DNA from: Metridium senile
Taxonomy: Eukaryota; Cnidaria; Anthozoa; Actiniaria; Metridiidae
DNA: 64,000 bases
Assembly: GCA_949775045.1 (NCBI GenBank)
Contig: OX459110.1
Location: forward strand, 14,394,452 to 14,458,451
Reading direction: 5' to 3'
Shown here in pieces: positions 20,501-31,879 of this stretch. The notes beneath the pieces were generated by a model. It saw only the letters and a program-made list of their open reading frames with translations. It had not been told where the DNA came from and made no database searches. Made by a program: the position numbers and the translations under genes. Within the stretch, counting starts at the first letter, position 1, and the number at the start of each line of letters is the position of its first letter.

Positions 20501-22735
20501 CATCATCATCATATTTATCATCATCATCATATTTATTATCATCATATTTATCATCATCATCATATTTATTATCATCATCATATTTATTGTTATCATCATA
20601 TTTATTGTCATCATCATCAAATTTATCATCATCAAATTTATCATCATCATATTTATTATCATCATATTTATTATCATCATCATCATATATATTGTCATCA
20701 TCATCATATTTATTGTCATCATCATCATATTTATTATCATCATCATATTTATTATCATCATCATCATATTTATTATCATCATATTTATCATCATCATCAT
20801 ATTTATCATCATCATCATATTTATCATCGTCATCATATTTATCATCATCATCATCATATTTATCATCATCATCATCATATTTATTATCATCATCATATTT
20901 ATTATCATCATCCTATTTTATCATCATCATCCTATTTATCATCATCATATTTATTATCATCATCATCATATTTATTATCATCATCATCATATTTATCATC
21001 ATCGTATTTATCATCATCATATTTATCATCATATTTATTATCATATTTATCATCATCATCCTATTTATCATCATCATATTTATTATCATCATCATATTTA
21101 TTATCATCATCATCATCATATTTATCATCATCATCATATTTATCATCATCATATTTATTATCATATTTATCATCATCATCCTATTTATCATCCTATTTAT
21201 TATCATCATCATCATATTTATTATCATCATCATCATATTTATCATCATCATCATCATATTTATTATCATCATCATCATATATATCATCATCATATTTATC
21301 ATCATCATCATATTTATCATCATCATCATATTTATCATCATCATCATATTTATCATCATCATCATATTTATCATCATCATCATATATTATGATCATCCCC
21401 CTCTTCGTCATCAATAACATCATGATATTCATCATCATCAATACTGCTATGGATTTTGCCATGAATAGCATCATTAATGATATGATAATCATATCATATC
21501 ATTCAAGGTTCATGTTGCTGAAGCCATGGCTATTGTGTGGGAGTTTTTCCAGCCCCTGTTATTTGGTTTGATTGGTGCTGAAGTGTCTCTGGAATACCTG
21601 GATGGTAGATTTGTTGGTAAGTTGATTTTTTCTACTATTATAATTTGTGCTGTGTGTGTCATTTCTATTATCTCAGTGGCTAGAAATTCATAAACTAGTA
21701 GTATAGGAAATCGCACGATCTTGACCACAATTTGTAATAATTTAATAGGAACGAGTGATGGTTTGAAAGTTTTCAAAATTGGACAAGCCTTTTAGGCGAG
21801 TCCAATTTGATAACTTTCAAAACATCATAAGTATCTGTTAATTACAACTTGTATGAAAAGATTGTGCAATTTTTTACTTATAATATACTTAAAAACTAAT
21901 TGGTACTCTGCAGAGTACAATTTATGATTTAATTGTACTCCCCTTGTCCAATCAGAATAGAGTAATTTTGTACAGTATATTATAAATACAGCTTGTATGT
22001 TTTTACAGGAAAGTGCATAGGTGCATTGGTGATTTGTGTAGCAGTACGTATGGCGGTTACTTTCCTACTTATGGCTGGTAACAAACTAACCAACCGTGAA
22101 AAGATGTTTGTCGCTATAGCTTGGTTACCAAAGGCAACTGTCCAGGTACTCACAGTGTAATAAAATACTGCAACCATCTTAATAGCAACATAATACTGTT
22201 ACACATATATGTAATAAGAATAATCAATATTCAACCTCTAAAACGTTCAAAAACCACCCAGAATGACATTAAATAAGTTTAACAACAACACAGGATTGAA
22301 ATATGTTCAAATTTATTTCAATAAAAAATATCGAATAGTGAATTGCTTGGGTTGCCTGTGAGTACTTAAACAGTGTTATGTGTATTTCTCAGGCTGCTAT
22401 TGGGTCATTATCCCTGGACATTGCAAGACAGAGAGGGTATGCAGGCAAACCACAGGAAGAGTATGGCATACAGGTTTGTAATAAAACATCTCCCTCTCTC
22501 TTCCATGCCTCTTCTGCCCCTGATATCACAGTGATGTTAATGGTTATTATTGTTCTAGATTGTTACAATGGCAGTACTGTCGATACTATTAACAGCACCG
22601 GTAGGAGCAGCTCTTATTGCCATAACAGGACCACATCTTATGAGAAGAGTTAACCCTGGAGAACAGCAAGAAATGGAGACAAAAGATTGTTTGTTACCTA
22701 GTGCTAGACAAGAAGATGATGTTACTGTTTTATAG
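17528..22735 (+). CDS. SLC9B: Sodium/proton antiporter of the SLC9B (NHA) family, eight exons
   Basis: Exons 17528-18096, 18781-18956, 19601-19707, 20016-20168, 21508-21616, 22009-22145, 22393-22473 and 22559-22735 join in phase with GT-AG introns and give a 502-aa protein. A polar cytosolic N terminus (about 45 residues) is followed by about 12-13 hydrophobic segments. Exon 2 contains MAASSCDDVLAIS; the Asp pair at residues 230-231 corresponds to the ion-binding DD of NHA/CPA2 antiporters. The C-terminal tail is short and charged, ending in a hydrophobic VTVL. Family members exchange Na+ or Li+ for H+ in plasma, endosomal or mitochondrial membranes. Length is close to the vertebrate homologue. 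The introns host at least four MITEs and a 1.2-kb microsatellite. The second exon is also the most conserved. An upstream 5' noncoding exon cannot be excluded. Confidence 0.93.
18157..18462. mobile_element. hAT-like MITE in SLC9B intron 1
   Basis: The termini CAGGGTTCGTGCT and AGCACGAACCCTG are exact 13-bp inverted repeats. The interior has repeated ACTCCTTAGATTT/ACTCCTTGAAA motifs. CAGGG-starting termini are usual for hAT elements, but a clean 8-bp target duplication is not seen. Confidence 0.7.
18488..18583. mobile_element. Short MITE in SLC9B intron 1
   Basis: GCCGGACAAGAAAATATTTGG at the left and the complement CCAAATATTTTTCTGTCCGGC at the right make 21-bp TIRs (one mismatch) around about 55 bp. 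Confidence 0.7.
19224..19514. mobile_element. MITE in SLC9B intron 2
   Basis: Terminal inverted repeats of about 49 bp with several mismatches: the left ACAGCATAACACGCC...CTTGTACAAAAC-type end is complementary to the right end CTTGTACAAGACTTTAATTA through CACGCTGT. No ORF. Confidence 0.65.
20184..21386 (+). repeat. 1.2-kb (TTATCATCATCATAT)n-type microsatellite in SLC9B intron 4
   Basis: About 1200 bases consist only of ATC/TTA trinucleotides arranged as TATTTA(TTA)(TCA)2-5, i.e. a 12-21-bp higher-order unit. All three forward frames and all reverse frames stay open for hundreds of codons because the units contain no stop in those frames. The predicted I/F/Y/H/S/L or M/N/I/D/K-rich peptides are artefacts. 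The SLC9B exons on both sides (ending 20168, starting 21508) are in phase 0. Confidence 0.95.
21700..21965. mobile_element. MITE in SLC9B intron 5
   Basis: Begins GGAAATCGCACGATCTTGA and contains an inverted counterpart ending AAGATTGTGCAATTTTT, with an inner pair GAAAGTTTTCAAAATTGGA / TCCAATTTGATAACTTTC. The same family occurs at 45455-45625 and, truncated, at 61228-61325. Confidence 0.7.
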
Positions 22736-23204
22736 AAATGGTTTATCATAAAGTCAATTAAAAAAACATTGTCGTCAATAGGCTTTAAGTCTACGTGACT
22801 AGACCGACAGGTAGCATGCGTAGAAATACACACAATATTTAATGAAATATCACGCTCACTCAATCAACTAATCATTATTTGATTGAGTGAGCATGATATT
22901 ATATCTATTACATTAGATACTGTGTGCTTTTATCCGCTTAGGTGACTAGCCACATAACCATAAGCAACATACACAGACTCAGTGAAGCATGTGTTTGTTT
23001 ATAATTATATTACAATTATAATTACAATTATACGATTACAGTCAATTAAAATTGTCATTGCTAATTATCTTTAAAAATACCCTAAAATATACTAGCTTTG
23101 ACTTTGGTGGCCCAAAAAGCTTTTAGACACCTTAAACGATACCAAACTCCTGATTTTAACTCTAAAAGATACGACGAGCACCCCCACCCTACGATATATG
23201 AGAG
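22736..23204. other. SLC9B 3' flank with a small inverted repeat
   Basis: 22844-22898 is an inverted repeat (AATATCACGCTCACTCAATCA facing TGATTGAGTGAGCATGATATT), probably a remnant MITE. No canonical AATAAA is obvious shortly after the SLC9B stop. Nothing else was recognised. Confidence 0.5.
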
Positions 23205-23712
23205 CCAGTGATTACTGGGTTATTGTGATTGTTAACTGGTGATTTTTGTAACCCAGTAATTACTGTGATTGTAAACAGATGATTTTTGTAACCCAGTAAT
23301 TACTGTCATTGTAAACGGATGATTTTTGTAACCCATCAGTAGTTACTGCGATTGTAAACATGGTTTTTGTAACCCAGTAATTACTGTGATTGTAAATAGT
23401 TTTTTGTAACTCAGAAGTTACTTTGATTGTAAACGGAGTTTAGTGTAACCCAGTAGTTACTATGATTGTAAATGGAGTTTAGTAACCCAGTAATTACTGT
23501 GATTGTAAACAGAGTTTTGTAACGCAGTAATTACTGTGATTGTAAATGGAGTTTTGTAATCCAGTAGTTACTGTGATTGTAAACGGAGCTTTGTAACCCG
23601 GCCAGTAGTTACTATGATTGTAAACAGAGTTTTGAAACCCATGCAGTATTTACTGTGATTGTAAACGGAGTTTTGAAACCTGTGATTGTAAATGGAGTTT
23701 TGTAACCCATTA
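23205..23712. repeat. Minisatellite, unit of about 34-38 bp
   Basis: About 13 diverged copies of GTAACCCAGTAATTACTG + TGATTGTAAACGGAGTTTT. Each unit contains the small palindrome CAGTAATTACTG. Two copies of the same unit appear 40 kb away at 63021-63103. Confidence 0.9.
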
Positions 23713-24069
23713 TGTGTCAAGCCATAAACAAAGAAGATTTCGTGGATAAAACATATAACTCTCGCGTTAAATGCAAACCTCAGTATGCTGTGCATTTCCT
23801 GAATGGTTATACAATTGAAAACGAAATGAAATGAAATAGAAAAGTAGATTTCGCTTTTATTTTTGTATGATGCAAGCCACGTTACGTTTTACTTTCTACC
23901 AAACAGAATGGGTGCCGGTTAGTACTTCATGTAAGAACCTATGGTATGGCACTATTACTATCATCCATGTATTTTTGTCAGTGTCCTGCACTATCCTATT
24001 CCCTGATCCTATTCTATATATTATTGTATCTGAACTTTCCTATTGAATACTCTTTATCGTATAGCGTCC

Positions 24070-25331
24070 CTTGCTATCCTATGATATCCATTACTATCCT
24101 ATGGTATCCTTTACTATCCAATGTACCCTTTACTATCCAATGGTATCCTTTACTATCCAATGGTATCCTTTACTATCCTATGGTATCCTTTACTATCCAA
24201 TGTACCCTTTACTATCCAATGGTATCCTTTACTATCCTATGGTATCCTTAACTATCCTATGGTATTCTTTGCTATCCTTTACCATCCTTTTGTATCCTTT
24301 ACTATCCTATGGTATCCTTTGCTATCCTATGGTATCCTTTACTATCCTATGGTATCCTATGGTATCCTTAGGTATCCTATGGTATCCTTAGGTATCCTTT
24401 ACTATCCTATGGTATCCTATGGTATCCTTAGGTATCCTTTACTATCCTATGGTATCCTTTACTATCCTGTGTTATCCTTTACTATCCTATGGTATCTTTT
24501 ACTATCCTATGGTATCCTTTGGCATCCTTTAATATCCTTAGGTATCATTTACTATCCTTTAGTATCCTTTACTATCCTATGGTATTCTTTGGCATCCTAT
24601 ATTATCCTTAGGTATCCTTTACTATCCTTTAGTACCCTTTACTATCCTTGGTATCCTTTACTATCCTTTAGCATCCTTCAATATCCTATGGTATCCTTTA
24701 CTATACCTTGGAATCCTTTTGCATCCTTCAATATCCTATGGTATCCTTTACTATCCTTTGGTATCCTATGCTATCCTTTACTATACCTTGGAATCCTTTA
24801 CTATCCTTTGGTATCCTTTACTATCCTATGGTATCCTTTTCTATCCTATGGTCTATACTATCCTTTTGTATCCTTTACTATCCTTCAGTATCCTTCACTA
24901 TACTTTGGTATCCTTTACTATCCTTCGGTATCGTTTATTATCCTTTATTATCCTATGGTATCCTTTACTATCCTTTGGTATCCTTTACTATCCTATGGTA
25001 TCCTTTACTATCCTTTTGTATCCTTTACTATCCTTCAGTATCCTTCACTATACTTTGGTATCCTTTACTATCCTTTGGTATCCTTTACTATCCTATGGTA
25101 TCCTCTAATATCCTATGGTATCCTTTGCTATCTTTTTGTATCCTTTACTATCCTTTGGTATTCTTTACTATCCTATGATACCCTTCACTATCCTATGGTA
25201 CCCTTCACTATCCTATGGTATAATTTAATTACTATCCTTTGGTATTCTCTACTATCCTATGGTATCCTCTACTATCCTATGGTATCCTTTGCTACCTTTT
25301 TGTTTTCTTTACCTTCCTTTTGTATCCTTTA
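24070..25331 (+). repeat. 1.26-kb satellite of 10-bp TATCCTWTGG/TATCCTTTAC units
   Basis: Roughly 125 decamers alternating TATCCTTTAC and TATCCTATGG with point variants. Because the higher-order period keeps frame, it creates long spurious ORFs (Y/P/L/S/F-rich, up to 404 codons) on the plus strand. It is not a gene. Confidence 0.95.
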
Positions 25332-25335
25332 CTAA

Positions 25336-25700
25336 ACTTTGAGATAAATGGAAAGGGATTAAAAAGTTGGACCATGGGTTCTGAAAATATAGTATTTTTT
25401 TATCAAGCACAATTTTAATTAAATATTCAATGAAGCTAATATATGCCAAATCTAATATACTGAAATATAGCAATTGTTAAAACCTTTTGGGCCAATATTT
25501 TAATCCCTAGAGCATGCGCTTAGAGTAGTAGCTCAGGACTCTTGATGTGTGTGTAAGAAAAAAGGCTTAGTAATATAATGAGACTTTATTTTGGTTACTA
25601 GAACACTTTTTATTTTCAAACTGTATATAACTATATTGTCAAACGATATATCGATCGAGACCAATTTGATCATAAATGTGTCGAATACCACCAACTCTTA
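25336..25700. other. Intergenic DNA, nothing recognised
   Basis: AT-rich, no ORF or repeat of note. The last three bases (TTA, 25698-25700) are the target copy of the following element. Confidence 0.5.
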
Positions 25701-26362
25701 AGCCCTGTCTACACAAGCAATTTTTATGTGGCAATTGTGTATGTGGCAATTTTTATTTGCTTGTGTAGATGATCCAAATTGGCCAATTTTTATGTGACAA
25801 CTGTATTTGCTTGAAAGCTGCATGTTAGTTTTTATGTGGCAAATAAAAATTGCCACACATCGAAAATTGTCCGTGTGGACAGACGACACATAAATGTGGC
25901 AATTTTTTGAAGTCATCTGTAGACCCCAGTCCCCAATATTTGCTCATCCAACATGGCGGCTTCCACGAGTAGACAAGGGGGATGGACAGATGCAATTGTT
26001 TCGTTATTATTAGAGGCATTTAGAAGTTTTGAAAGCCCTCACAACTCTTTTACTAGATTATCAGCAAATCCTTGAGCCTCTCTACGTAATTGGGTTTTCC
26101 AGGGCTTTACCCAACATTTTCTTTTTTGGTCTTTTCTATTTGATATATCATTAACAAAGCCGTTATTGCAGCAACATTTACTTTTCTTTTCTTTATTGAC
26201 GCCATCTTGCTTTGTATCCTAGCCTTTATTTCGTAGGCGTCTCCGCTGTCCGAAATTATTACTGACGTAAATTGACAACAAATATTTGACGTTCATCTAC
26301 ACGAGCAAATAAAAATTGCCACAAAAAGTTGCCACATAAAAATTGCTCGTGTAGACGGGGCT
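25701..26362. mobile_element. Non-autonomous PIF/Harbinger-like element with a residual Myb-like ORF start
   Basis: TTA at 25698-25700 and 26363-26365 is a 3-bp target duplication. The termini AGCCCTGTCTACAC and (complement) AGCCCCGTCTACAC are TIRs that continue for more than 60 bp with internal repeats of AATTTTTATGTGGCAA and CTTGTGTAG. At 25952 an ATG opens 40 codons, MAASTSRQGGWTDAIVSLLL then EAFRSF, which resembles the beginning of the Myb/SANT-like accessory protein of Harbinger elements and then stops. This is consistent with an internally deleted autonomous parent. Confidence 0.75.
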
Positions 26363-26369
26363 TTAGAAA

Positions 26370-28227
26370 AGTCGAAGACCAAGATTGAACGCCATGATCC
26401 TAATAAGCTCTTTAAACTTGTTGACTCTATGTTCACTGTAAAATTCACCATTCTACCAAAACATGACTCCTTAAATCAATTTGCAGAAGACTTCAATGAC
26501 TTTTTCATCAACAAAATTCATGTCATACCTCTACCACCAACCAGAACATAGAGTACTTGGTTGCAAACTTTCTCAGTTTGAAATACCATCATTAAGCTAC
26601 ATTGGAGATATCATATCCTCACTCTCCAATAAAACATGTCCTCTAGACCCACTGTCGACGCACCTTAGCTAAAGCCACTATGGATTCCCTGTTACCTGTC
26701 ACCACTAAAATTTTGCAACTTTCATTCTCAACGAGCATGTTTCCAACTGCACTGCAAGATGTCTCAAATTCGCCCTAAACACAAAAAGCAAGATCTTAAC
26801 CATAACAGCCTCACTAGCTACAGACCATTAGCCAACATACAGTTTATATCTAAAGTCATTCAAAAGTCTGCCTCTGCTCAAGTCCATGACTACTTAAACA
26901 CGAATAACCTATATCCATCATTACAGTCAGCATATCGGAACCATCACTCCACAGAAACTGCACTCATTAAAGTAATGAATGACATTCTCAGATTTCTTGA
27001 CAATAATGGTGAAGTAATTTTGGTCCTCTTAGACATTTCTGCAGCCTTCGACTCCTTGTGGTCACGTCATTCTCCTTTTTAGACTGAATACCTACTTTAA
27101 TTTCAAAGCTTCAATAACCGACTGGCTTACAGCTTACCTATCTGATCGTACTCAATGTGTTACTCTTGGAGATACTACATCCCAACCACATACCATTCAC
27201 CATGGTGTCCCACAGAACTCCATACTTGGTCCTTTATTGTTCACACTCTATATGGCCCCACTTCAGGATGTTATCCGATCTCATAACCTTAAATGTATGC
27301 TCTATGCTGACGACACACAGATTTATATAACCATTAATAATCACGCAGACGCCACAGACTCTATTCTACAACTACAGTCTTGCGTTAATGATGTCTTTGC
27401 ATGGAACCTAAAGAATATGTTAAAAACTAATGCTGACTAATGCTTCGCGTTTTAATAAACATCCAACATCCAACATCCTTAAAGACAACCACACTTGTAA
27501 ACTCTACAATTGATGTGAAGCCGATAGCCAAAAACCTTGGTGTTCTCATGGACGAAACTCTCTCTTTTAATGATCACATCAATCAAATCTGCAAAAAAAA
27601 ACATACTGGGCTATAAGATCTATTGGTCGTATCCGCAAATATGTTCCTAAAGGTGCCCTGAACATGCTTATTAATTCACTAGTGATATATCGTCTTGACT
27701 TCTGTAACTCTCTCCTCTATGGTCTACCAAAATATCAAACAGATAAACTTCAAAGAATCCAGAACACTGCTGCACGTATAATAACAGGTCAACGCAGGAA
27801 TGAACACATCACACCTATACTCAAACGTCTTCACTGGCTTCCAGTCCAAGCAAGATCTAAATTGAAGCTTCTTCTAATCACTTACAAAATTCTTAATGGC
27901 CAATCTGCTGACTACTTAAAATCTACCATCAAGCCATACTGTCCTAAACGAAATCTACGTTCACAAAACCGTTCACTTCTCACAGTCCCTGATATAAAAA
28001 ACTAACTATTATGGTGCCCGTTCTACAGTTTTGCTGCCCCTTCACTTTGGAACTCATTACCTGATGACACTAAAAACGCTAAATCATTATCTTCATTTAA
28101 GTGTAAACTCAAGTCCTTCTTTTTTCCACAATATTTTGTATAATTAATCACTTTTATTTAATTTATACATGTAAGCGCATTGAGACTAGAAATACGCCAT
28201 ATAAACACATTAAATTATTATTATTCT
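26370..28227 (+). mobile_element. CR1/L2-like LINE, 5'-truncated and decayed
   Basis: Fragments of one reverse transcriptase ORF are spread over three frames: 26759-27082 (SYRPLANIQFISKVIQK, AFDSLWS), 27081-27440 (LLFTLYMAPLQDV, then MLYADDTQIYI with the catalytic YADD box) and 27664-28005 (thumb/connection region with RLDFCNSLLYGLP and ITPILKRLHWLPV). Frameshifts near 27060 and 27440 and stops near 28003 show a dead copy. The 3' end finishes with (ATT)n after AAACACATTAA, typical of CR1/L2-type LINEs. The element lies immediately right of the Harbinger-like element; its 5' end was not resolved. Confidence 0.85.
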
Positions 28228-28559
28228 AAAGAAATTATGCATAATTTTTCCATTTATATATACACATGTCATGTCTTTTGTTAGCTTCATTCATGCTATA
28301 GTCCTCTTTATGCAAACAACCCACTTGCAACAGATTGCCTGAAATTCCCTTTAGTATTGATCGCTTTTATTGAATGAGTTAAAACCTTTACACATCAAAG
28401 AAATCAACTACTGAGAGTACCATCACGTACTTTACCGTCTCAGATGTGAAAACAAAAAACAAAGGTAAAGAGGTCTATTTAATTAGATAATTAAACAAAT
28501 GTAATGTTTTCGAAACTTGATTAAATAAAAAAATAAAAATAAGACAACCAAAGAAAGGG

Positions 28560-28970
28560 AAGGAAACAGTGGCTTTCAGAAAAAAGGCCAATGAAATTTG
28601 GAGAAGTTTGCCTGATGGCCAAGTCGAAGACTACAGGCAAGGACAAGTATGATGTTGAGTGTTACTTTTGAATCGCATGGAGGGCTTAAAGGTTTCCACG
28701 TCGTTGTGGTACAGCTTGACAGCTCCAAAGATCTACAAGAAGACATCAAGATACCAGGCATCAGTCTGTTGTACAACTTTAAGCACGAAAAAGATGGTGG
28801 AAGAATGTGGAAGGCGTACGAGATTGGCAAAGGCAAGTTGCTTCCTTTCGTTTATACTAGTGATATGGGGATTATGCAATGAAGGTCATTTTGCCCCTCT
28901 CACCTCGCCAGAAAGAGCCTGGTACCATACGAAATGCTACAGCAGATAAGTCAGCACAACGAATCTTTGG
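28560..28970 (+). pseudogene. Fragment of the homeodomain/HMG-box gene family
   Basis: 28570-28645 encodes VAFRKKANEIWRSLPDGQVE, the second half of an HMG-box-like domain (W-x-x-L-x-x-x-E-x-x-Y), and matches 61925-61990. It runs into a frame-shifted stretch in which 28649-28882 is open (ESHGGLKGFHVVVVQLDSSK). That piece has no family that I can name. Splice sites are not evident. It is probably one of many broken copies of the family described at 44978-45446. Confidence 0.5.
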
Positions 28971-28971
28971 C

Positions 28972-29526
28972 CAAGGGCGCTAGGACACTAATAATATGCT
29001 AATTTATGCTAGTTTTTGTTAATTTATCCTAGTTTAGATAAATAAAGGTCTACTTAACTGAAAGGTATCCTGATTATGCTGATTTAGCCGCCTAAAAGCC
29101 CTGTATTTCCGTAGCGTTCTTGTAGCTTGCTTTCAACGTTCGAACGATCGTTATACAGGTTTCAAATATACAAACGCTTCGCACGAGTACCGCTGTACTA
29201 GCTGAATGCTGTCACGCGAAAAGATATGACTCACATATAAGAGATATATAAGAGATAAGATATGTGAGTCATATCTTTTCGCGTGACAGCATTCAGCTAG
29301 TACAGCGGTACTCGTGCGAAGCGTTTGTATATTTGAAACCTGTATAACGATCGTTCGAACGTTGAAAGCAAGCTACAAGAACGCTACGGAAATACAGGGC
29401 TTTTAGGCGGCTAAATCAGCATAATCAGGATACCTTTCAGTTAAGTAGACCTTTATTTATCTAAACTAGGATAAATTAACAAAAACTAGCATAAATTAGC
29501 ATATTATTAGTGTCCTAGCGCCCTTG
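28972..29526. repeat. Perfect foldback, 266-bp arms
   Basis: Arms 28972-29237 and 29261-29526 are reverse complements with no mismatch that I can find, around a 23-base AT-rich spacer. The ends are CAAGGGCGCTAGGACACTAA. The sequence is unlike its neighbours, and no ORF is conserved. It is the youngest foldback in the window, or an inverted duplication from template switching. Confidence 0.9.
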
Positions 29527-29799
29527 CTTTGGCTGCACAGAGAGTACCTGTATCCTTACGTTTAAATCTGAAAGAGAGGCTCAAGAACACATGGATACTG
29601 GTAAAAATGTGAGAGAGCTTGAAGCTGTGTCTTTGTATGATAATGATAACAATTATAATAATTGTAACTAATACCGTCAAGGCTAATATAGAGGTTTGCT
29701 TCTTCATCTGATTAGGTCAAACTTGTATAAAAAGTACTATTATAAATGAGTAGCATTATTTGGTACTCCACATTGAAGGCTATTTGAAGTAGCTATATG

Positions 29800-30045
29800 A
29801 GGGGTGGCGAATGGTACCTTCAAAAACGCGGAGTCTCGAATTACTTCCAAGGCTAATATGTTCTACGTCATGTTTACATTTCCGAAAAAATGTATAATTT
29901 AAGCATAATTAGATTAGATAGTAAGATGTTGTTGCAGTAAAATCTCCGTCTCGAATTTTGAAAATCTTACAGAGTCTTGATCTCGAATTTATAAACCTCC
30001 ATCTCGCCGTCTCGGAAAATCTTGGAAGGACCATTCGCCACCCCT
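29800..30045. mobile_element. MITE with AGGGGTGGCGAATGG termini
   Basis: The left AGGGGTGGCGAATGGTACCTTC and right (complement) AGGGGTGGCGAATGGTCCTTCC are TIRs of about 22 bp. Flanks give TATATG on both sides (or CTATATGA/TTATATGA as a near-perfect 8-bp duplication if the element is taken two bases shorter), which would suit a hAT element. Confidence 0.75.
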
Positions 30046-30243
30046 TATATGAGTGTAAAATAATAATAAAACTAATTATGCCTAACAGTGTTTATAAATA
30101 TCTTTTTTAATATTCTAGGCCTCAATAAAAGGTCCACTAATTTGTACGTGGGTTACAAGTTGGAAAGGAGTGTTTGTCTTACTATGTCTTCGAGGGAAAA
30201 CAACGGCTTCAATTATAATAAAGTATCACATGTTGAATAGAAC

Positions 30244-31078
30244 GTGCATGATCAGATTCTGATTCAGATTCTTGGTGTCAAGGTAAGAGCAAGAATCGAT
30301 TTTAAAATCCTAATGCTTAAATCTCTAAACGGTCAAGCACCGAACTATATAAAAGAACTCTTAGATGAATATAAACCCGCTCGCTCATTGCGTTCCTCAA
30401 CACAAAACCTTCTTGTTGTCCCTCGGGCTAAGACAAAGATAGGAGAAAGGGCGTTTCAAACAGCTGCGCCAATACTATGGAATTCACTGCCTAACAGTAT
30501 CCGTCTATCAAGCACATTGAATTTTCTTAAAAGCTCAGTTAAAACACATCTTTTTAACAAATATTGTTCTTAGCTTATTATTTGCAATGAGTGACGTATT
30601 TTCATTTTTAATTCGATTGATGACAATCATTTTATACATTTGTTATTGATAATTTTTATGGGCCAAAGTCTTGACATATATATACATTTTAATATAAACC
30701 TCATACAATAATTATTATAATACTTTTTTATAAATATATATAGATATATAGTTTACGTTATCTCAATGTAATCGAAAATAATTATCATATGACTGACGAA
30801 GCTGTAACAGGCGAAACGTTTGAAAATAAACCAAGAAATTCTGCCTTAAGAAGTCATCTATTTCCTAGTTCATATATACTTCTATATATATACTTCTATA
30901 TTATTTAATTATATTGTTTAAATGACTGGTGACTGTCTTGTATATGTATTTGCTTAAATTGATTCTTGTCTTTTTTAAGCATTCATTCTCTCATCCAAAT
31001 CGTTTTATTTATCGTTTTTATTTCATTGTAAGAGCATAGAGACAATAGTTATATGCCCCTAAAACATATTATTATTAT
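30244..31078 (+). mobile_element. CR1/L2-like LINE 3' end
   Basis: 30280-30573 encodes the C-terminal end of a LINE ORF2: ILMLKSLNGQAPNYIKELLD, SLRSSTQNLLVVPRAKT, AAPILWNSLPNSIRLS, FLKSSVKTHLFNKY, stop. About 500 bp of AT-rich 3' UTR with ACAGGCGAAACG follows, and the fragment ends in (ATT)4 at about 31078. The gene-family fragment resumes immediately afterwards. Close copies sit at 41173-41955 and 42787-43575. Confidence 0.8.
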
Positions 31079-31736
31079 TACCGCCAAAGGGCTGACGAAA
31101 CAAACGAAAATATGTCCGAGATTGTCTCAGGTAATAGGGATGGGGTGGGCTCACCAAGTGTTTTTCGGAAAATATCTTCCGAAGAAAAGAAAAATGAAGA
31201 GCTTGGTGATGCCATTACTCCAAGTCTCCTTCGGGTAAAGGAGAAGTTGCAGAAAGAAGACATGGCTCAAGCTACCAATTCTAGAATTATTTTCAAAAGC
31301 AAATTAAGTGAACTTTATAATATATAGTTAATATAATTTACATATTATTATTATTATTTTTTTTTTTAACAATGTTTTGTATATATATATCTTTTTAATG
31401 TATTCTTAATATTTTAATGTATTTTATAGTTACTTGTTTAAGTTGTTTTTATTTTACAGGACCCCTTTGACAACCGTGTTTCTTTACACTGATGGGTTTA
31501 TCCTGTATAAATATTCGAAATTATTATTATTATTATTATTAAAGATATTGGCGAAGAGCATGCAGGAAAAAGAAAAATATGGGGGTACATTCACTTCATT
31601 CAATTTTATACCAGATGCTTTTGCAATCAGGCATTACCGCGATATGAACGGCCGCCAAAGGCGTTTTACAGAAACGTATATATCAAAGATAAACCCTTCC
31701 AAAGAGGTAACACATACGAGCCTTTTTACATTTTAA
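31079..31736 (+). pseudogene. Homeodomain/HMG family linker region, interrupted by a LINE
   Basis: 31081 onward continues the HMG tail (RQRADETNENMSE) into EIVSGNRDGVGSP and KEELGDA-type Glu/Lys-rich sequence. After the inserted LINE at 31274-31540 it resumes with KILAKSMQEKEKYGGTF and SFNFIPDAFAIRHYRDM before a GT donor-like site. Copies without the LINE lie at 32004-32230 and in the 40.5-45.1-kb array. Exon limits are uncertain. Confidence 0.5.
31274..31540 (+). mobile_element. 267-bp LINE 3' fragment with a visible empty target site
   Basis: The fragment starts with the last codons of a LINE ORF (about 16 codons ending KLSELYNI), has a short 3' UTR with GGGTTTATCCTGTATAAATA and ends in (ATT)7. 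The flanks GACATGGCTCAAGCT and AAAGATATTGGCGAAG are contiguous at 32142-32172, which is the uninterrupted allele-like copy. There is no target duplication, as is usual for CR1-type insertions. Confidence 0.85.
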
Positions 31737-31879
31737 TAACATTCATAATCATTATCTTTCCACCCATCCTGTCAGCCCTATATGTTAATTAGTTGTGTTT
31801 CGTTTTGGGAGAGAACAATAAAGCATATATTTAAGATAACAGTAGTTGCATGTGTACAGTGTTCAAGTAGATGACAGCA

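Noticed and set aside
19934..21492. Long ORFs of 90-479 codons on both strands
   Set aside because: They are translations of the TTA/TCA microsatellite; SLC9B splices across it in phase 0.
23205..25331. Possible CRISPR-like array
   Set aside because: Eukaryotic context; units are contiguous, diverged minisatellite copies without unique spacers of uniform length.
24121..25335. 404-codon plus-strand ORF rich in Y, P, L and S
   Set aside because: Low-complexity translation of the TATCC decamer satellite; no start context or domain.
31434..31736. 100-codon ORF with poly-Leu
   Set aside because: Reads through the LINE (ATT)n tail into the gene fragment; a product of the insertion.
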